This document shows positions 12,501 through 22,105 of a stretch of DNA of 64,000 bases, one piece after another (the stretch's first letter is position 1; every line of letters starts with the position of its first letter). Below the pieces are notes generated by a model. The model searched no databases, was not told the origin of the DNA, and was given only the letters and a program-made list of their open reading frames with translations. Source of the DNA: Chitinophaga sp. YR627 (GTDB lineage Bacteria > Bacteroidota > Bacteroidia > Chitinophagales > Chitinophagaceae); NCBI RefSeq assembly GCF_900114995.1, contig NZ_FOUX01000001.1, positions 1,612,001 through 1,676,000 on the forward strand. The letters run 5' to 3'. The position numbers were made by a program, and so were the translations under genes.

Positions 12501-15500
12501 GAAACACTGCTCTCAAGCACGATGGTGTGCGGGTCAGCATACAGCAGAGCGGGAGCGTATTATGGAGCACTACTATCGGGGCTGACGATCATACCGTGAA
12601 ACAACCTACAGGCGTGAGTAACAGGCCGATCACAAAAGGACAGAGGATCTATTTCCGTGTACAATCTGTATACAATGGAGAGGACGATCTGGTCAACTGG
12701 GACCCGGTCATTCAATACAACAATCCCCTCGTGCCGTCTACAGATGCAGGTGGCCGGGCATCCGGGCTGTATCAATCTTCTGCGGATTATGTGCTGAGTA
12801 GTAAACAAGGTATCAAGCTGTTTAAAGATGGCACAGTGCATATCAGTGGTCTGTTCTCCAAAGGAATAACTGCAGATACCGTAACCGTACAGATCATCAA
12901 AGAATCAGGTAGCACGGTCAGCGTAGTATACCAACAACGTTTCGACGGAACAGCAACAGTGGCGCCGGTATCTGTTGAAATACCAGCATTGCAGGTAGCA
13001 GCGAATGACAGGCTGCGCTTCGTATTATCCAGTGATTCCTATATCGACAGGGCCGCACTACACTGGACACCACATTACCAATACACCAATAGCGATGCAG
13101 AAGGCATTGGAGGGGATGTGACACCTGACAACAGCGGCGTGAACGAATGGGCGAGAACAGCAGCAGCTGTACTGTCAGTACAGCCAGACACCATAGTGAT
13201 AAGGCCATTGCTGGTGCTAAATGGTGCACCTTCAGGAACGGTGGTGTTCACAGTAAAGCGAAGCAACAATATCGTAGCCAAACGTTTTATACAGATCAAC
13301 AATGGAAGCGTAGGTGCTGTTGACAGTATTCCGCTGGTTCGCCTGCCCAATGATCAGTTATATTTCGACTTCCACACTGCTGACAGAACACTGGCAGCTG
13401 CTTTACAACAGACTGCTGGCATTATCAGAAAAGATACCATTCGTGATACGCTGCCGGCCAATCTTTATACAATACCAGATGAAGAATACTTAGGGACCTC
13501 GTTCCGGGGATGGGGCCATTTTGCTTTCAAGGGTACTGCAGTAAACGCACCATTGGATGAATCGAGGCTGAATACAAATGCGCAGTCACAGTATTCAAAT
13601 GATCCTGATTTTTATACGGATACCAGTCTGTTGAAGAATATTGTCAATATAGCAGAGATGGAATTCATTCCGCTGTATGCCGATGCTCATAACGGATCCT
13701 GGGTTGGACTGGACAGCAGCGTGTTTCTGACAGGTACACAGATGAGCAGTGCCCGCCTGTGGTTACACGATGTGTCTGTGGACAGTCTTATGACAGGCGG
13801 CAGTATCGCTGTGGTGAACAAAGTTACAGAGACCAAATCCAGTAGTCAGGCGCTTGGCGCGTCGTTCTATGCTACGGTTACAAAAAACTCTTCCAGTTCC
13901 AGTACAATAGATAAGCTGAACATGTTCGACATGAACGGCGACAAACACCCGGACGTTCTGCACATAAATGAGGTGCAGTATACATTGCCTGGTGGCGGAC
14001 TCGAAGCCCGTACAAAGTCTCACCAGCAGCATACTTCTACCTATGAGGGTGAATCAGGTGGTGTTTCGTTGGGTGGGAGTTTGCCGGTTTCGCAGGCATT
14101 GAGCGCATTATCTGAGTCTGCAGCAAACGTAGTGGCCAGTGCGTCTGCCAATATTGGCCTATCTATAGACGGTAGCGCCATGGATAATGATGACCACGTA
14201 ACATCACAATTTAGTGACATCAATGGAGACGGACTGCCAGATAAGGTATACGACAATGGGAGAGTGGCGCTGAACCTGGGTTATAGCTTTGCCCCGGTTG
14301 AAAACTGGGGTACCGGTACCATAGAGCAGAATACGACTGAAAATAAGAACGCCGGATTATCTGGTGCGCTGAATATCATGAATGGTTCTTTTCAGGCAGG
14401 TTTTAGTCTGGAAAAAAGTGAAGGTGAAGCCACCGTCTCTTTTGTAGACGTCAATGGAGATGGCCTGATGGATAAAGTATCTAAAGGCAGTGTCTGGACA
14501 GTACAGATCAATAAGGGTAACGGCCTTGGACCAGCTATGCCCTGGAACGGATTGAACAGTATCAGGAATAGTTCTTCTACCGGACAGTCTGCTAACGCTG
14601 CATTTACTATCACGATTCCTATACCGCTGATATTCGTCACTTTGAAGATCTGTATCAATCCCGGTTTCAACAGTGGCAGCGGTATAGCCAGAGAAACAGA
14701 TCAGCTGTCAGATATAGATGGGGATGGCTATGCCGATATCCTGCATTCTAACAACGATGGCAACCTGACGGTATACCGTTCCCTGATTGGTCGTACTAAT
14801 ATGTTGCGCGGGGTAAAGGGGCCGGTAGGCAGTTCGTTCACAATTGATTATACACGGATTGGAAATACCTACGATTTGCCGCAGAGCAAATATGTAGTGA
14901 GTAATGTAGTTTTAGCGGATGGTTTCCCTGGAGATGGGATCGATACATTACGTACGCGTTTTGTGTACGAAGACGGCTACTATGATCGTAATGAAAGGGA
15001 GTTCTATGGATTTGGAAGGGTCTCTACAGAAACGATCAGTAGTAGCAACACAGTATACCGTACCCGGGTACAGGAATACCTGAACAGAGATTATTACACC
15101 AGAGAGTTACTCAAAAGCGAATGGCTGCAGGATTCAGCAGGTAGAAAGTTCACACAGACGGATCTGGCTTATGATGTGAGGAAAGTGGGAGATAGTACCA
15201 AATTCCCGGCGATGGTCAGGAGCACGAAACTGATCTATGAGGGGAACGCAACTCCTGGTGTAACAACTTCTATGGAGTTTGATTACGATGCTTATGGCAA
15301 TATGACAGTCATCAATGACAGGGGAGATGGGAGTGAACAGGACGTGCTGATGGCGTCCGTTAAATATCACGACAATGATGCCAGGTATATCAAGTCAAGT
15401 CCTTCGCAGATCGAGGTACGGGATATGAATGGCATCGTTCGCAAACGTGGTGCTACAATCGATGATGGTGGCAATGTGACACAGATCAGATTATACCAGA

Positions 15501-18500
15501 CAGAAGACTCCGTGGCTACGTATGATATGGAATATGATAGCTACGGAAACATGCGAAAGATCACTCGTCCGGAAAACTACAAGAAACAGCGGATGTGGTT
15601 CAGCTATGAGTACGATCCGGAAGTAGCATCTTACGTGACTAAAATTACAGACGCTTTTGGTTATACGAATACAAGCGTATACGACTATCGTTTTGGTGAA
15701 GTGATCAATACCGTGAATATGCAGGAAGAGCCGACCCGGTATGAAGTAGACAACCGTGGAAGGCTGGTAAAGATCACCGGTCCCTACGAGATCGCCGCTG
15801 GCAAACCATACACCATAGCATTCGAATATAACACAGAAGCAAAGGTCCCTTACGCCATCACCAGGCACCACGATCCGGAGCATAATGGGGATATCAATAC
15901 CGTTACTTTCGCAGATGGCCTGGGCAGGGCAGTGGAGGTTAAAAAACAGGCAGCTATCTTCAAAGCGCCCGGTGTTGCGGATGAACTGAAGATGATCGTT
16001 TCCGGAAGAACGATCTATGATGGCTACGGACGGCCTGTTGCGACCTACTACCCGGCTACAGAGGCGATCGGTGCACAGAATGTTCAGTTCTCTGCCATCA
16101 GCGGAGGAATTACCTCACAGGTGACCTATGATGTAGCTGACAGGCCGCTTACTACCAAATTAGCAGATGGCGCCATTACCACCAATGTATACAGCACCAA
16201 AGATGGTTTCCTCAGTACGTTAGAGCGTGATGCGCTCAATCATTCCAGAGAAACACTGGCGGATATCAAAGGCCGCAAGCGTTTAGTGAGCATGCTGGAT
16301 GGTCCGTCAGGCATTATCACGACCCGTTATCACTATAATGCGGTCAATGAACTGCTGCGCGTAGTAGATGCCGGCAACAACGAGATCAGGTATACTTATG
16401 ACAACCTGGGTCGCCAGCGAACATTCTATCATCCCGATGCAGGTACCACTGCCATGAACTATGACCTGTGTGGTAATCTTACCGAGGAGATCACCGCACA
16501 GATCAGAAAAGAGATCCCACAGGGAGGCGCTATCCGCTATCTCTATGACTATGAGCGACGCACGGATATCGACTATCCACGCCAGTACCAGAACAAGGTC
16601 AGATTTGTATACGGCGCTCCCGGCTCCGGTGACAGGAGTGGACGTCTGATCCTGCAAATTGATGCCAGCGGCGGGCATGAGTTCTATTATGGAAAGCTGG
16701 GCGAGATAACGAAGAACATCCGCACAGTTACGCTGAGTGACGGCTTTTTTACCACTTACGTCAGCGAACAGGAATACGATACCTGGAACCGTATTAAAAA
16801 GATCACTTATCCTGACAAGGAGATCGTTCAGTATAAGTATAACAGGGGAGGTACGCTGGACAGCATGTATGGTGACAAATCAGGTCGTCACTATTCCTAC
16901 GTGCAACAACTGGGTTACGATCAGTTTGAACAGCGGGTGTATTTCCGTCAGGGTAACGGAGTAGAGACCTATTACACTTATGATAGTCTTCGCAGGCGTC
17001 TGAGCAATCTGAAAGCGCTGACGCGTAGTGGCAACACCTTTCTGAATGCTGTATACAGGTATGACGCCATGAGCAATGTGAGCAGTATTGTAAACGACGT
17101 GGTTGCGCAGCCAGGCATGCAAGGTGGGAAAGCCCAACATTCCTATACCTACGATAACCTGTACCGGCTCACAGGTGCGGAAGGTAATTACACCGGTTGG
17201 CGGGAAACAGGTACTTATCGCCTGGAGATGTCATACGACAATCTATATAACATCCAGAACAAGAAGGTTGACTTCAGCCGTCCTGCTTACCGCAGCTATA
17301 ACAATAATTACGTATATGGTGATGCGGGACCTCATCAACCGGTTTCCATCGATACCAGCCATCTCAAATATGACCAGAACGGTAATCTCATCTCGGATGG
17401 GGTATCCCGTAATTTCTGGGATGAGGAGAACAGACTGATGGCGGTTATTAAAGGTGGCACTATCTGCAATTACACCTATGATGCCCAGGGAGAACGAGTT
17501 GTAAAGAGTCATGGGGACTTCCGGGGAGGCTGGATAAATGGAGCGCCTGCGGGTGTCGTTCGCCATGACACAAACTATACAGTGTATGTCAGTCCGTACC
17601 TGGTTTGCCGCCGCCTTGGCTTTACAAAACACTATTACGTCGAAAACCAGCGTATCGCCACCAAGGTAGGTATAGGCCGGTTTAAGAACATTTCCTTCTC
17701 TATGCCAGCCCTCACTGCCGGCGGCATAGATTATCTGAAACGCGCCGGGCAGTTACAGCGGGACCGTTATGCGTATTATAAGAGTCTGAACATTGCGCCG
17801 GGGCCTCCTACAGATAAGTTCTTTTACGCAGAACCGCATAACACAGGGATCGCCGCACCTATACTTGTAGATAGTACTGTTAATACTATTCCGCCGGGTT
17901 GGCCGGGTAATACGACGCCACCGGCTACTGGTCCGCCGGCATATCAGGAACCCATACCCGGTAATGATAGTGTCAAAGCCGGATATGGGTTTGTAGGAAC
18001 CGGACATTTCTATGAACAGGAGCAGTATTTCTATCATCCGGATCACTTAGGCAGCACGAATTATATCACAAATATTTTTGGTGAGGTCAGCCAACACCAG
18101 GAATATACGGCTTACGGGGAAATATTCTTTGAAGAGCATAAAGGTCCGGATACACAGCCGTATAAGTTTAATGGGAAGGAGCGAGATGAGGTAACCGGGT
18201 TGTATTATTATGGTGCGCGGTATTATAATCCGCATACGTCGATATGGTTGTCGGTGGACCCGTTGATGGATGAACCGGAGCAGATTGAGAAAAGTCCATA
18301 TGCGTATACGTGGAATAATCCGGTGAAGTATACGGACCCGGATGGCCGATGTCCCAATTGCCTTGCTGCTGTTGCTGGAGTAGCTATAGGAGGAGTGGTT
18401 GGTGGTGGAATAGAAATAGCATCACAGCTTTATGATAGAGGGACAGTGGATAATTGGAGTGCTGTAAAAGGTGGCGCTGCGCAAGGTGCTATTACCGGTG

Positions 18501-19066
18501 CTGCTGCAGGGTTTACGGGGGGCGCAAGTCTGTTGGCGATATCGGCAGCCTCAGGTGGTGCAAATGCTGTTGGCGGGGTGGCAAACAGAGCTATTCAGGG
18601 TCAGGAGACAACGGTATCTGATGTAGCCACCGATGCAACTGTGGGAGTGGCAATGGGAGCCGTTGGTGGAAAGATCGGTAAAGTGATAGCTGATAAGACA
18701 AATAATTTGTCTAATGCGGCAAAGGGTAACTTAGGCGAAGCTATTACAGAGATCAGATACGCCGCCCGGGGATATAAGAGTTTAGGCAAGTCTGAGGTTT
18801 TAACTGGAGGAAAGACAGCAACAGGTAGGGATGCTGTTGCGAAGTATGACCACAAGATGATAAACCGCATTACTGGTAAAGAAATAACGGTAGAGAGTAA
18901 GTTTAATACATCTCAATTGACAGAAAACCAAAAAGCTGCTCAACTTAAGGCACCAGGTGGATTAAGGGTCGATAGAACTACAGGGGATGGTCTTGGGACT
19001 GCAGCGAGAACTGCAGTTGTTGGAACAGGTGCAGGTGGGGATGCACAGAGAAATGTAAAACCTTGA
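9530..19066 (+). CDS. Giant SpvB/TcdB-middle/Rhs polymorphic toxin with nuclease-like C-terminus
   Basis: 3178 residues with an N-terminal signal peptide. An SpvB-like domain at about 417-660 (PLQGVQIMAPPVATASG, then GWLGVGWNLSTPVISID) is followed by a TcdB-middle region with FG-GAP-like DINGDGLPDK repeats at about 810-1745, YD/Rhs repeats at about 1900-2690, and the Rhs core (YFYHPDHLGSTNYITN near 2837, ending in DPDGR near 2939). After the core comes a Gly/Ala-rich hydrophobic stretch and a variable tail of about 110 residues. The tail has GNLGEAITE (about 3066) and ITVESKFN (about 3120), which fits the E...ExK pattern of a restriction-endonuclease-like fold. By analogy with Rhs and Tc proteins the beta cage would enclose the tail and release it into a target cell. 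The tail assignment is inference. Confidence 0.88.
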   Translation: MFKYLLSYCCFLTVLSLPANNTVFRHKEGPDNGTPEAVAAKVAEGAYRTVYHADLAAGSIGIASAGDADNPADNIFHIQIPLLPAADAAIYLQYELFGVSDHTCIARSLNDAQAVGGCLVKRSNSWQLQQERIPVAGLIKGDNVIRFGLPDSAAFSYQVRKISVVVEPHVVSKPEIVVHTGKYRSREGETYLKGMLTLPEKVVTMTCNDIVLPVYKGEFETVITGTTAVLKARLADGALLTKKIVLSDNEEADFSYKMSEKQITAKALFLKGNALSLSLMQIPGLSLQVPGNSLSYNAQFSVTALRDIDLPALNTDMVNVSRGAKGFRFLPHGARFAAEARLTLPFDSTLIPEGYTAEDVRTYFFDEKSREWVALPTDTILAQEGIVRSATTHFTDMINAIIKVPESPQTQGYSPTSIKDIKVADPLQGVQIMAPPVATASGEAAMQFNLKLPEGRQDIQPSLGIRYNNEGGNGWLGVGWNLSTPVISIDTRRGAPRYDTGLETESYLLNGGALSPTTARGPFLVRSAEKRFYMRVEGPFLRIIRHGDHPANYWWEVTDKTGMRSCYGGTPQTGVINEAVLKDGQGNIAQWSLVETRDLDDNFLRYQYETVTSSGLAQGTVPGRQIYPVKISYTGHGNMEGRYTVEFVRDRQLGETERKDISITGRSGFKMVNADLLRKVYVKYNGKTIRSYDLTYREGAFYKTLLENISELDADGKLFYTHGFDYYNDIATAAGQVLWTPEENWSPANDNLKGDISKVLSGFTDEATALGSTTSSSSGNRMAVTLGIYNGEQDKSLTVGGNFTSGNGRTEGLLALVDINGDALPDKVFKKGGQLFYRPNMGFASHSFGDIRPIHGVGNFNAGKSRTTGRGVEVNATYVFFGSTSSSTTSTTSEYFSDFNGDGLVDIAVNGTVYFNRLNETGDPVFLPTSDGTPAPIVNGSNVSKVFFAPDTALQREQERDYPLHDIVRVWVAPHTGNISIQAPVQLVDAGNTALKHDGVRVSIQQSGSVLWSTTIGADDHTVKQPTGVSNRPITKGQRIYFRVQSVYNGEDDLVNWDPVIQYNNPLVPSTDAGGRASGLYQSSADYVLSSKQGIKLFKDGTVHISGLFSKGITADTVTVQIIKESGSTVSVVYQQRFDGTATVAPVSVEIPALQVAANDRLRFVLSSDSYIDRAALHWTPHYQYTNSDAEGIGGDVTPDNSGVNEWARTAAAVLSVQPDTIVIRPLLVLNGAPSGTVVFTVKRSNNIVAKRFIQINNGSVGAVDSIPLVRLPNDQLYFDFHTADRTLAAALQQTAGIIRKDTIRDTLPANLYTIPDEEYLGTSFRGWGHFAFKGTAVNAPLDESRLNTNAQSQYSNDPDFYTDTSLLKNIVNIAEMEFIPLYADAHNGSWVGLDSSVFLTGTQMSSARLWLHDVSVDSLMTGGSIAVVNKVTETKSSSQALGASFYATVTKNSSSSSTIDKLNMFDMNGDKHPDVLHINEVQYTLPGGGLEARTKSHQQHTSTYEGESGGVSLGGSLPVSQALSALSESAANVVASASANIGLSIDGSAMDNDDHVTSQFSDINGDGLPDKVYDNGRVALNLGYSFAPVENWGTGTIEQNTTENKNAGLSGALNIMNGSFQAGFSLEKSEGEATVSFVDVNGDGLMDKVSKGSVWTVQINKGNGLGPAMPWNGLNSIRNSSSTGQSANAAFTITIPIPLIFVTLKICINPGFNSGSGIARETDQLSDIDGDGYADILHSNNDGNLTVYRSLIGRTNMLRGVKGPVGSSFTIDYTRIGNTYDLPQSKYVVSNVVLADGFPGDGIDTLRTRFVYEDGYYDRNEREFYGFGRVSTETISSSNTVYRTRVQEYLNRDYYTRELLKSEWLQDSAGRKFTQTDLAYDVRKVGDSTKFPAMVRSTKLIYEGNATPGVTTSMEFDYDAYGNMTVINDRGDGSEQDVLMASVKYHDNDARYIKSSPSQIEVRDMNGIVRKRGATIDDGGNVTQIRLYQTEDSVATYDMEYDSYGNMRKITRPENYKKQRMWFSYEYDPEVASYVTKITDAFGYTNTSVYDYRFGEVINTVNMQEEPTRYEVDNRGRLVKITGPYEIAAGKPYTIAFEYNTEAKVPYAITRHHDPEHNGDINTVTFADGLGRAVEVKKQAAIFKAPGVADELKMIVSGRTIYDGYGRPVATYYPATEAIGAQNVQFSAISGGITSQVTYDVADRPLTTKLADGAITTNVYSTKDGFLSTLERDALNHSRETLADIKGRKRLVSMLDGPSGIITTRYHYNAVNELLRVVDAGNNEIRYTYDNLGRQRTFYHPDAGTTAMNYDLCGNLTEEITAQIRKEIPQGGAIRYLYDYERRTDIDYPRQYQNKVRFVYGAPGSGDRSGRLILQIDASGGHEFYYGKLGEITKNIRTVTLSDGFFTTYVSEQEYDTWNRIKKITYPDKEIVQYKYNRGGTLDSMYGDKSGRHYSYVQQLGYDQFEQRVYFRQGNGVETYYTYDSLRRRLSNLKALTRSGNTFLNAVYRYDAMSNVSSIVNDVVAQPGMQGGKAQHSYTYDNLYRLTGAEGNYTGWRETGTYRLEMSYDNLYNIQNKKVDFSRPAYRSYNNNYVYGDAGPHQPVSIDTSHLKYDQNGNLISDGVSRNFWDEENRLMAVIKGGTICNYTYDAQGERVVKSHGDFRGGWINGAPAGVVRHDTNYTVYVSPYLVCRRLGFTKHYYVENQRIATKVGIGRFKNISFSMPALTAGGIDYLKRAGQLQRDRYAYYKSLNIAPGPPTDKFFYAEPHNTGIAAPILVDSTVNTIPPGWPGNTTPPATGPPAYQEPIPGNDSVKAGYGFVGTGHFYEQEQYFYHPDHLGSTNYITNIFGEVSQHQEYTAYGEIFFEEHKGPDTQPYKFNGKERDEVTGLYYYGARYYNPHTSIWLSVDPLMDEPEQIEKSPYAYTWNNPVKYTDPDGRCPNCLAAVAGVAIGGVVGGGIEIASQLYDRGTVDNWSAVKGGAAQGAITGAAAGFTGGASLLAISAASGGANAVGGVANRAIQGQETTVSDVATDATVGVAMGAVGGKIGKVIADKTNNLSNAAKGNLGEAITEIRYAARGYKSLGKSEVLTGGKTATGRDAVAKYDHKMINRITGKEITVESKFNTSQLTENQKAAQLKAPGGLRVDRTTGDGLGTAARTAVVGTGAGGDAQRNVKP

Positions 19067-19245
19067 TAGGTATAAGTTTTAGGAGTTTTCAGATGAGAAA
19101 TTGTTGGAGATCGGAATGAGGGTTTATTGAATGAATGTAAGAGTGAATAGCAAGTGTTTATAAGGTAGAGTGAATGATTTTAAATAATACAAAAACTACT
19201 TAGTTTCAGGAAAAGTTAAGAAAACTATCTGGTGGGGATGCTGCA

Positions 19246-19707
19246 GTGGACAACCCAGCTGCAGGGACTTTAGGCCTAATTGCCATGTTGCTTATTCTTA
19301 CTCCCTTCATTTGGTATTTTACGCTGGATGATAAAGATATGAAAAGGGAAATTGATGCATACCTGATGGCATCTGGAGTTTTCCTGGTAATACTGGTTGG
19401 CGGAATATTATTATTAAAGCTTCTCAATGTAAAAAACCTATTTAAACGTATCATCTATAGCTTCCTTGCTGCGCTGATAAGCGGCATCTTTACCCACGCA
19501 ATGATATCACCTACCATCAGTCTGTATGTTGACGACCTTATATATAAAGCGGAGGCAATGACCGCAGGGAAAACTCCACCTGCTAAATTCATTGGGAGGT
19601 ATTGGGAGCATGGTTATTATAATAAACCATTTAGTCTTAGCAAAGAAGGAGAAGCGTATATCCTTAGATCAGAGCTTCATCCAGTTCTATCTTTTGCAAG
19701 AGGATAA
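19246..19707 (+). CDS. Small membrane protein after the Rhs toxin (candidate immunity or accessory)
   Basis: 153 residues from a GTG start, with three hydrophobic segments (about 8-25, 43-62 and 68-88) and a soluble C-terminal part of about 65 residues. No ATG is available. The open frame extends 45 bp further upstream to the stop at 19201 (QEKLRKLSGGDAA), so the protein may be a displaced fragment. Its place behind an Rhs tail suggests an immunity role. A membrane protein would be unusual against a cytoplasmic nuclease, so accessory or remnant status is equally possible. Confidence 0.5.
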   Translation: MDNPAAGTLGLIAMLLILTPFIWYFTLDDKDMKREIDAYLMASGVFLVILVGGILLLKLLNVKNLFKRIIYSFLAALISGIFTHAMISPTISLYVDDLIYKAEAMTAGKTPPAKFIGRYWEHGYYNKPFSLSKEGEAYILRSELHPVLSFARG

Positions 19708-19745
19708 ATAAAGTGACTAAAGTATAAAAAAGGTCTTACTGATAA

Positions 19746-19927
19746 GTTAATGACCAGTTAGCGGATTGGGGAGGTAATCCGTTCTATTTATACCAGATCA
19801 ATACTCCTGAAGAATGACTGGGAAAATACAAACTAGTTGGTATTGTTATTCGGCCCCAATTCCGGCATCTTTGTTTCTAATAATATTATTGAGTTTAAAA
19901 AAATCCAGATGTATTATTTATATGCAA
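19746..19927 (+). pseudogene. Decayed coding remnant downstream of the Rhs toxin
   Basis: A protein-like reading (QLADWGGNPFYLYQINTPEE at 19755-19814) hits TGA at 19815, continues in frame (LGKYKLVGIVIRP), then needs a +1 shift at the C4 run at 19854-19857 to continue as NSGIFVSNNIIEFKKIQ. The DWGGNPFYL stretch is loosely reminiscent of SMI1/KNR4-type immunity proteins, but the match is too short to assign. It may be the remains of an immunity gene. Confidence 0.4.
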
Positions 19928-19987
19928 TTAGATGGATGTGTCTGTGCCATGAATTCAGAGTTTCCCTAATAACTATTAATATTTCAT

Positions 19988-22105
19988 ATGTACGCTAAGT
20001 TCTCCCTTCTTATTTATTGCCTGTTGTTATCTGTATGCCAGGACGCCCGTGGTCAGATTTTTGGACAAAATGGCCAGGTGTTGCAGGATGCGGACATGGT
20101 AGCAACAGATACAATATTTTACACGATTAAAAGGGAAATGCCATTTGACCGGTTTTTTATCTTGCAGTGTCGGTTGCCGAAAGATATTATAGTAAAAGGG
20201 TTTGATGTTACGCCCATTAATAAGCATCTGGAGCGCCATGTTACACGCCGCGATTATAAAATGATGCTTCTTTTGGAGAATGTTTCCAGGGATTCTATGA
20301 CAAGTAAGAAGAAACAAAAAACATTTAAGGCGTTTAAAGATCCTGAACAGTTGATCACATTTTACAGTAATCAGCGCATGAAAGTTCAGAAAAATGGTGA
20401 GTTTACAGACCTTTATTTGAAGATACCGCCGCTGGATCCTAACAGGGATTATCGTATAGCCATTTTTACAATAGATCCTAAAAGAATAGGTGATTTTGAG
20501 CGTTTATCCGAACAGCTGGACCGTGTTTTGCCGACTGATAATCGTATTGATGGCTCAGCATCGGCCAGTCTGGAGAGTCAATACAACTCTTTCAGAGAGA
20601 AGGTTAAGGGCGGACTACAATTAGATACCTACTATGAATACCTGAGCAATAATAACTGTAACGGTAGTGATTCATTGCTGAAACATACCAGGGCGCGAAA
20701 TTTCGAAAGCGACAGGTATAACACCCATATTGAATACCGGTTTATACTTAGTAAAAATGAAATTGACAGAAATACGGCGGAAAAACTCGACGAGGGGAGG
20801 TATGTGAGTATTGTGACAGATCATAATTTAAATACTATATTTCTTCCCTACGTTTTTTTGAAGGGAGCAATGCAAGGGCTGAAGGACGCGGAGAATAGTC
20901 CTGTGGAATTTAACTCGAGGGATAACGCGACATATCATGTCAGTGTGCTTATTAACGATAGCGTAAAATCATTCGATGGGAAGAAGTCAATTGCAGATTT
21001 CCATGAATTCCAGACTTTACCAGACGTCACTTTTAATAAAGATACTGCCGGCGTAATCTGTTGGGCGGACCGGCCACTAACTAATAAAGGGTGTGAGGAA
21101 AGTCTGGTGTCAATGATCAGAAAGAAACATAACATCTATAACACATTGTCCAATCACTACAGTCATGCCTTAAGGTTTTGCCACCTTATCTCTCAGTTTT
21201 TAATGCGGGAGGCACTTCGCTGCCCATGCAATGAAAATGGTATCAAGAGTATGGCGGAACGTAATAATCTGACGACGATACTTGGATTGTTCTACAAAGC
21301 TGACCAGTATATAATTGACAGTGTACTGACTGGCGCCATTGCCTTGCATCAACCGGATATCGAACCTAAAAAGGAAATTGATGACAGAATGCAACTGCTT
21401 GATTCGAGCTTGTTGCAACTCGATATGCTGAGGGATTTTGTCCGAAAGGTGAGGATTACGGTTGATGATATAGGTGTTCGTCGAGAGCTATCAGCCTCTC
21501 TGGAGGAGCTGACCACTTTCAGGGAGCAGCTTCAGTCAAATAGAAATTACCTGGACGCGTTGAGCAAATTGATAGCAGCAGTTCGTTCAAAAGCAGCCAG
21601 AAAGACACAATTATCTGAAAAAGAAACACTGACGCAAGGCTCTACAGAGGTGCTCAATTTTAAAACGGCGAGTCAGTTCAAAATAGTACCAGACTTTGGC
21701 CTGGTAGCAATATTTGACTTGCCACAACAAATGCGTGTGCAATCACTTGTACCTTATGTCGGTTTCAATATCAATTTCAGAAGTATTGACAAGAATATCG
21801 CTCAACGGCATATCAGGTTCAAGACGCTATGGTATCGTTTATCTTTTGTAGGTGGAATCACCGTCTCATCAATAAAAATAGAAGGAAAACGTGAGGATAT
21901 GTTTAGCAATTTGAACCTGGTAGGTGGGCTGGGATTTCGGGTTAACAATTACCTGAAGATAACAGGTGGTGGCGTGTTCTTCAAAAAATTATCTGTTAAC
22001 CAACTTACGAATGAGACATCCATTGGCACATCTCCGTTTATTGGTCTGTCTGTCGATTATGAGCTTCAGGATCTTTTTGGTGGTTTCGTAAAATTGTTCA
22101 AATGA
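19988..22105 (+). CDS. Large envelope protein with C-terminal barrel-like region, unknown function
   Basis: 705 residues with a signal peptide ending near DARGQ (residue 23). Residues 30-350 are mixed alpha/beta, 380-560 are strongly helical and charged (coiled-coil-like), and the last 140 residues read as amphipathic strands (LVPYVGFNINFRSID, LSFVGGITVSSIKI, LKITGGGVFF) ending in FVKLFK. This suggests a periplasmic body tied to a short outer-membrane barrel. No family recognised. Its stop overlaps the start of the lipoprotein gene by 4 bp, so the two are translationally coupled. Confidence 0.65.
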   Translation: MYAKFSLLIYCLLLSVCQDARGQIFGQNGQVLQDADMVATDTIFYTIKREMPFDRFFILQCRLPKDIIVKGFDVTPINKHLERHVTRRDYKMMLLLENVSRDSMTSKKKQKTFKAFKDPEQLITFYSNQRMKVQKNGEFTDLYLKIPPLDPNRDYRIAIFTIDPKRIGDFERLSEQLDRVLPTDNRIDGSASASLESQYNSFREKVKGGLQLDTYYEYLSNNNCNGSDSLLKHTRARNFESDRYNTHIEYRFILSKNEIDRNTAEKLDEGRYVSIVTDHNLNTIFLPYVFLKGAMQGLKDAENSPVEFNSRDNATYHVSVLINDSVKSFDGKKSIADFHEFQTLPDVTFNKDTAGVICWADRPLTNKGCEESLVSMIRKKHNIYNTLSNHYSHALRFCHLISQFLMREALRCPCNENGIKSMAERNNLTTILGLFYKADQYIIDSVLTGAIALHQPDIEPKKEIDDRMQLLDSSLLQLDMLRDFVRKVRITVDDIGVRRELSASLEELTTFREQLQSNRNYLDALSKLIAAVRSKAARKTQLSEKETLTQGSTEVLNFKTASQFKIVPDFGLVAIFDLPQQMRVQSLVPYVGFNINFRSIDKNIAQRHIRFKTLWYRLSFVGGITVSSIKIEGKREDMFSNLNLVGGLGFRVNNYLKITGGGVFFKKLSVNQLTNETSIGTSPFIGLSVDYELQDLFGGFVKLFK

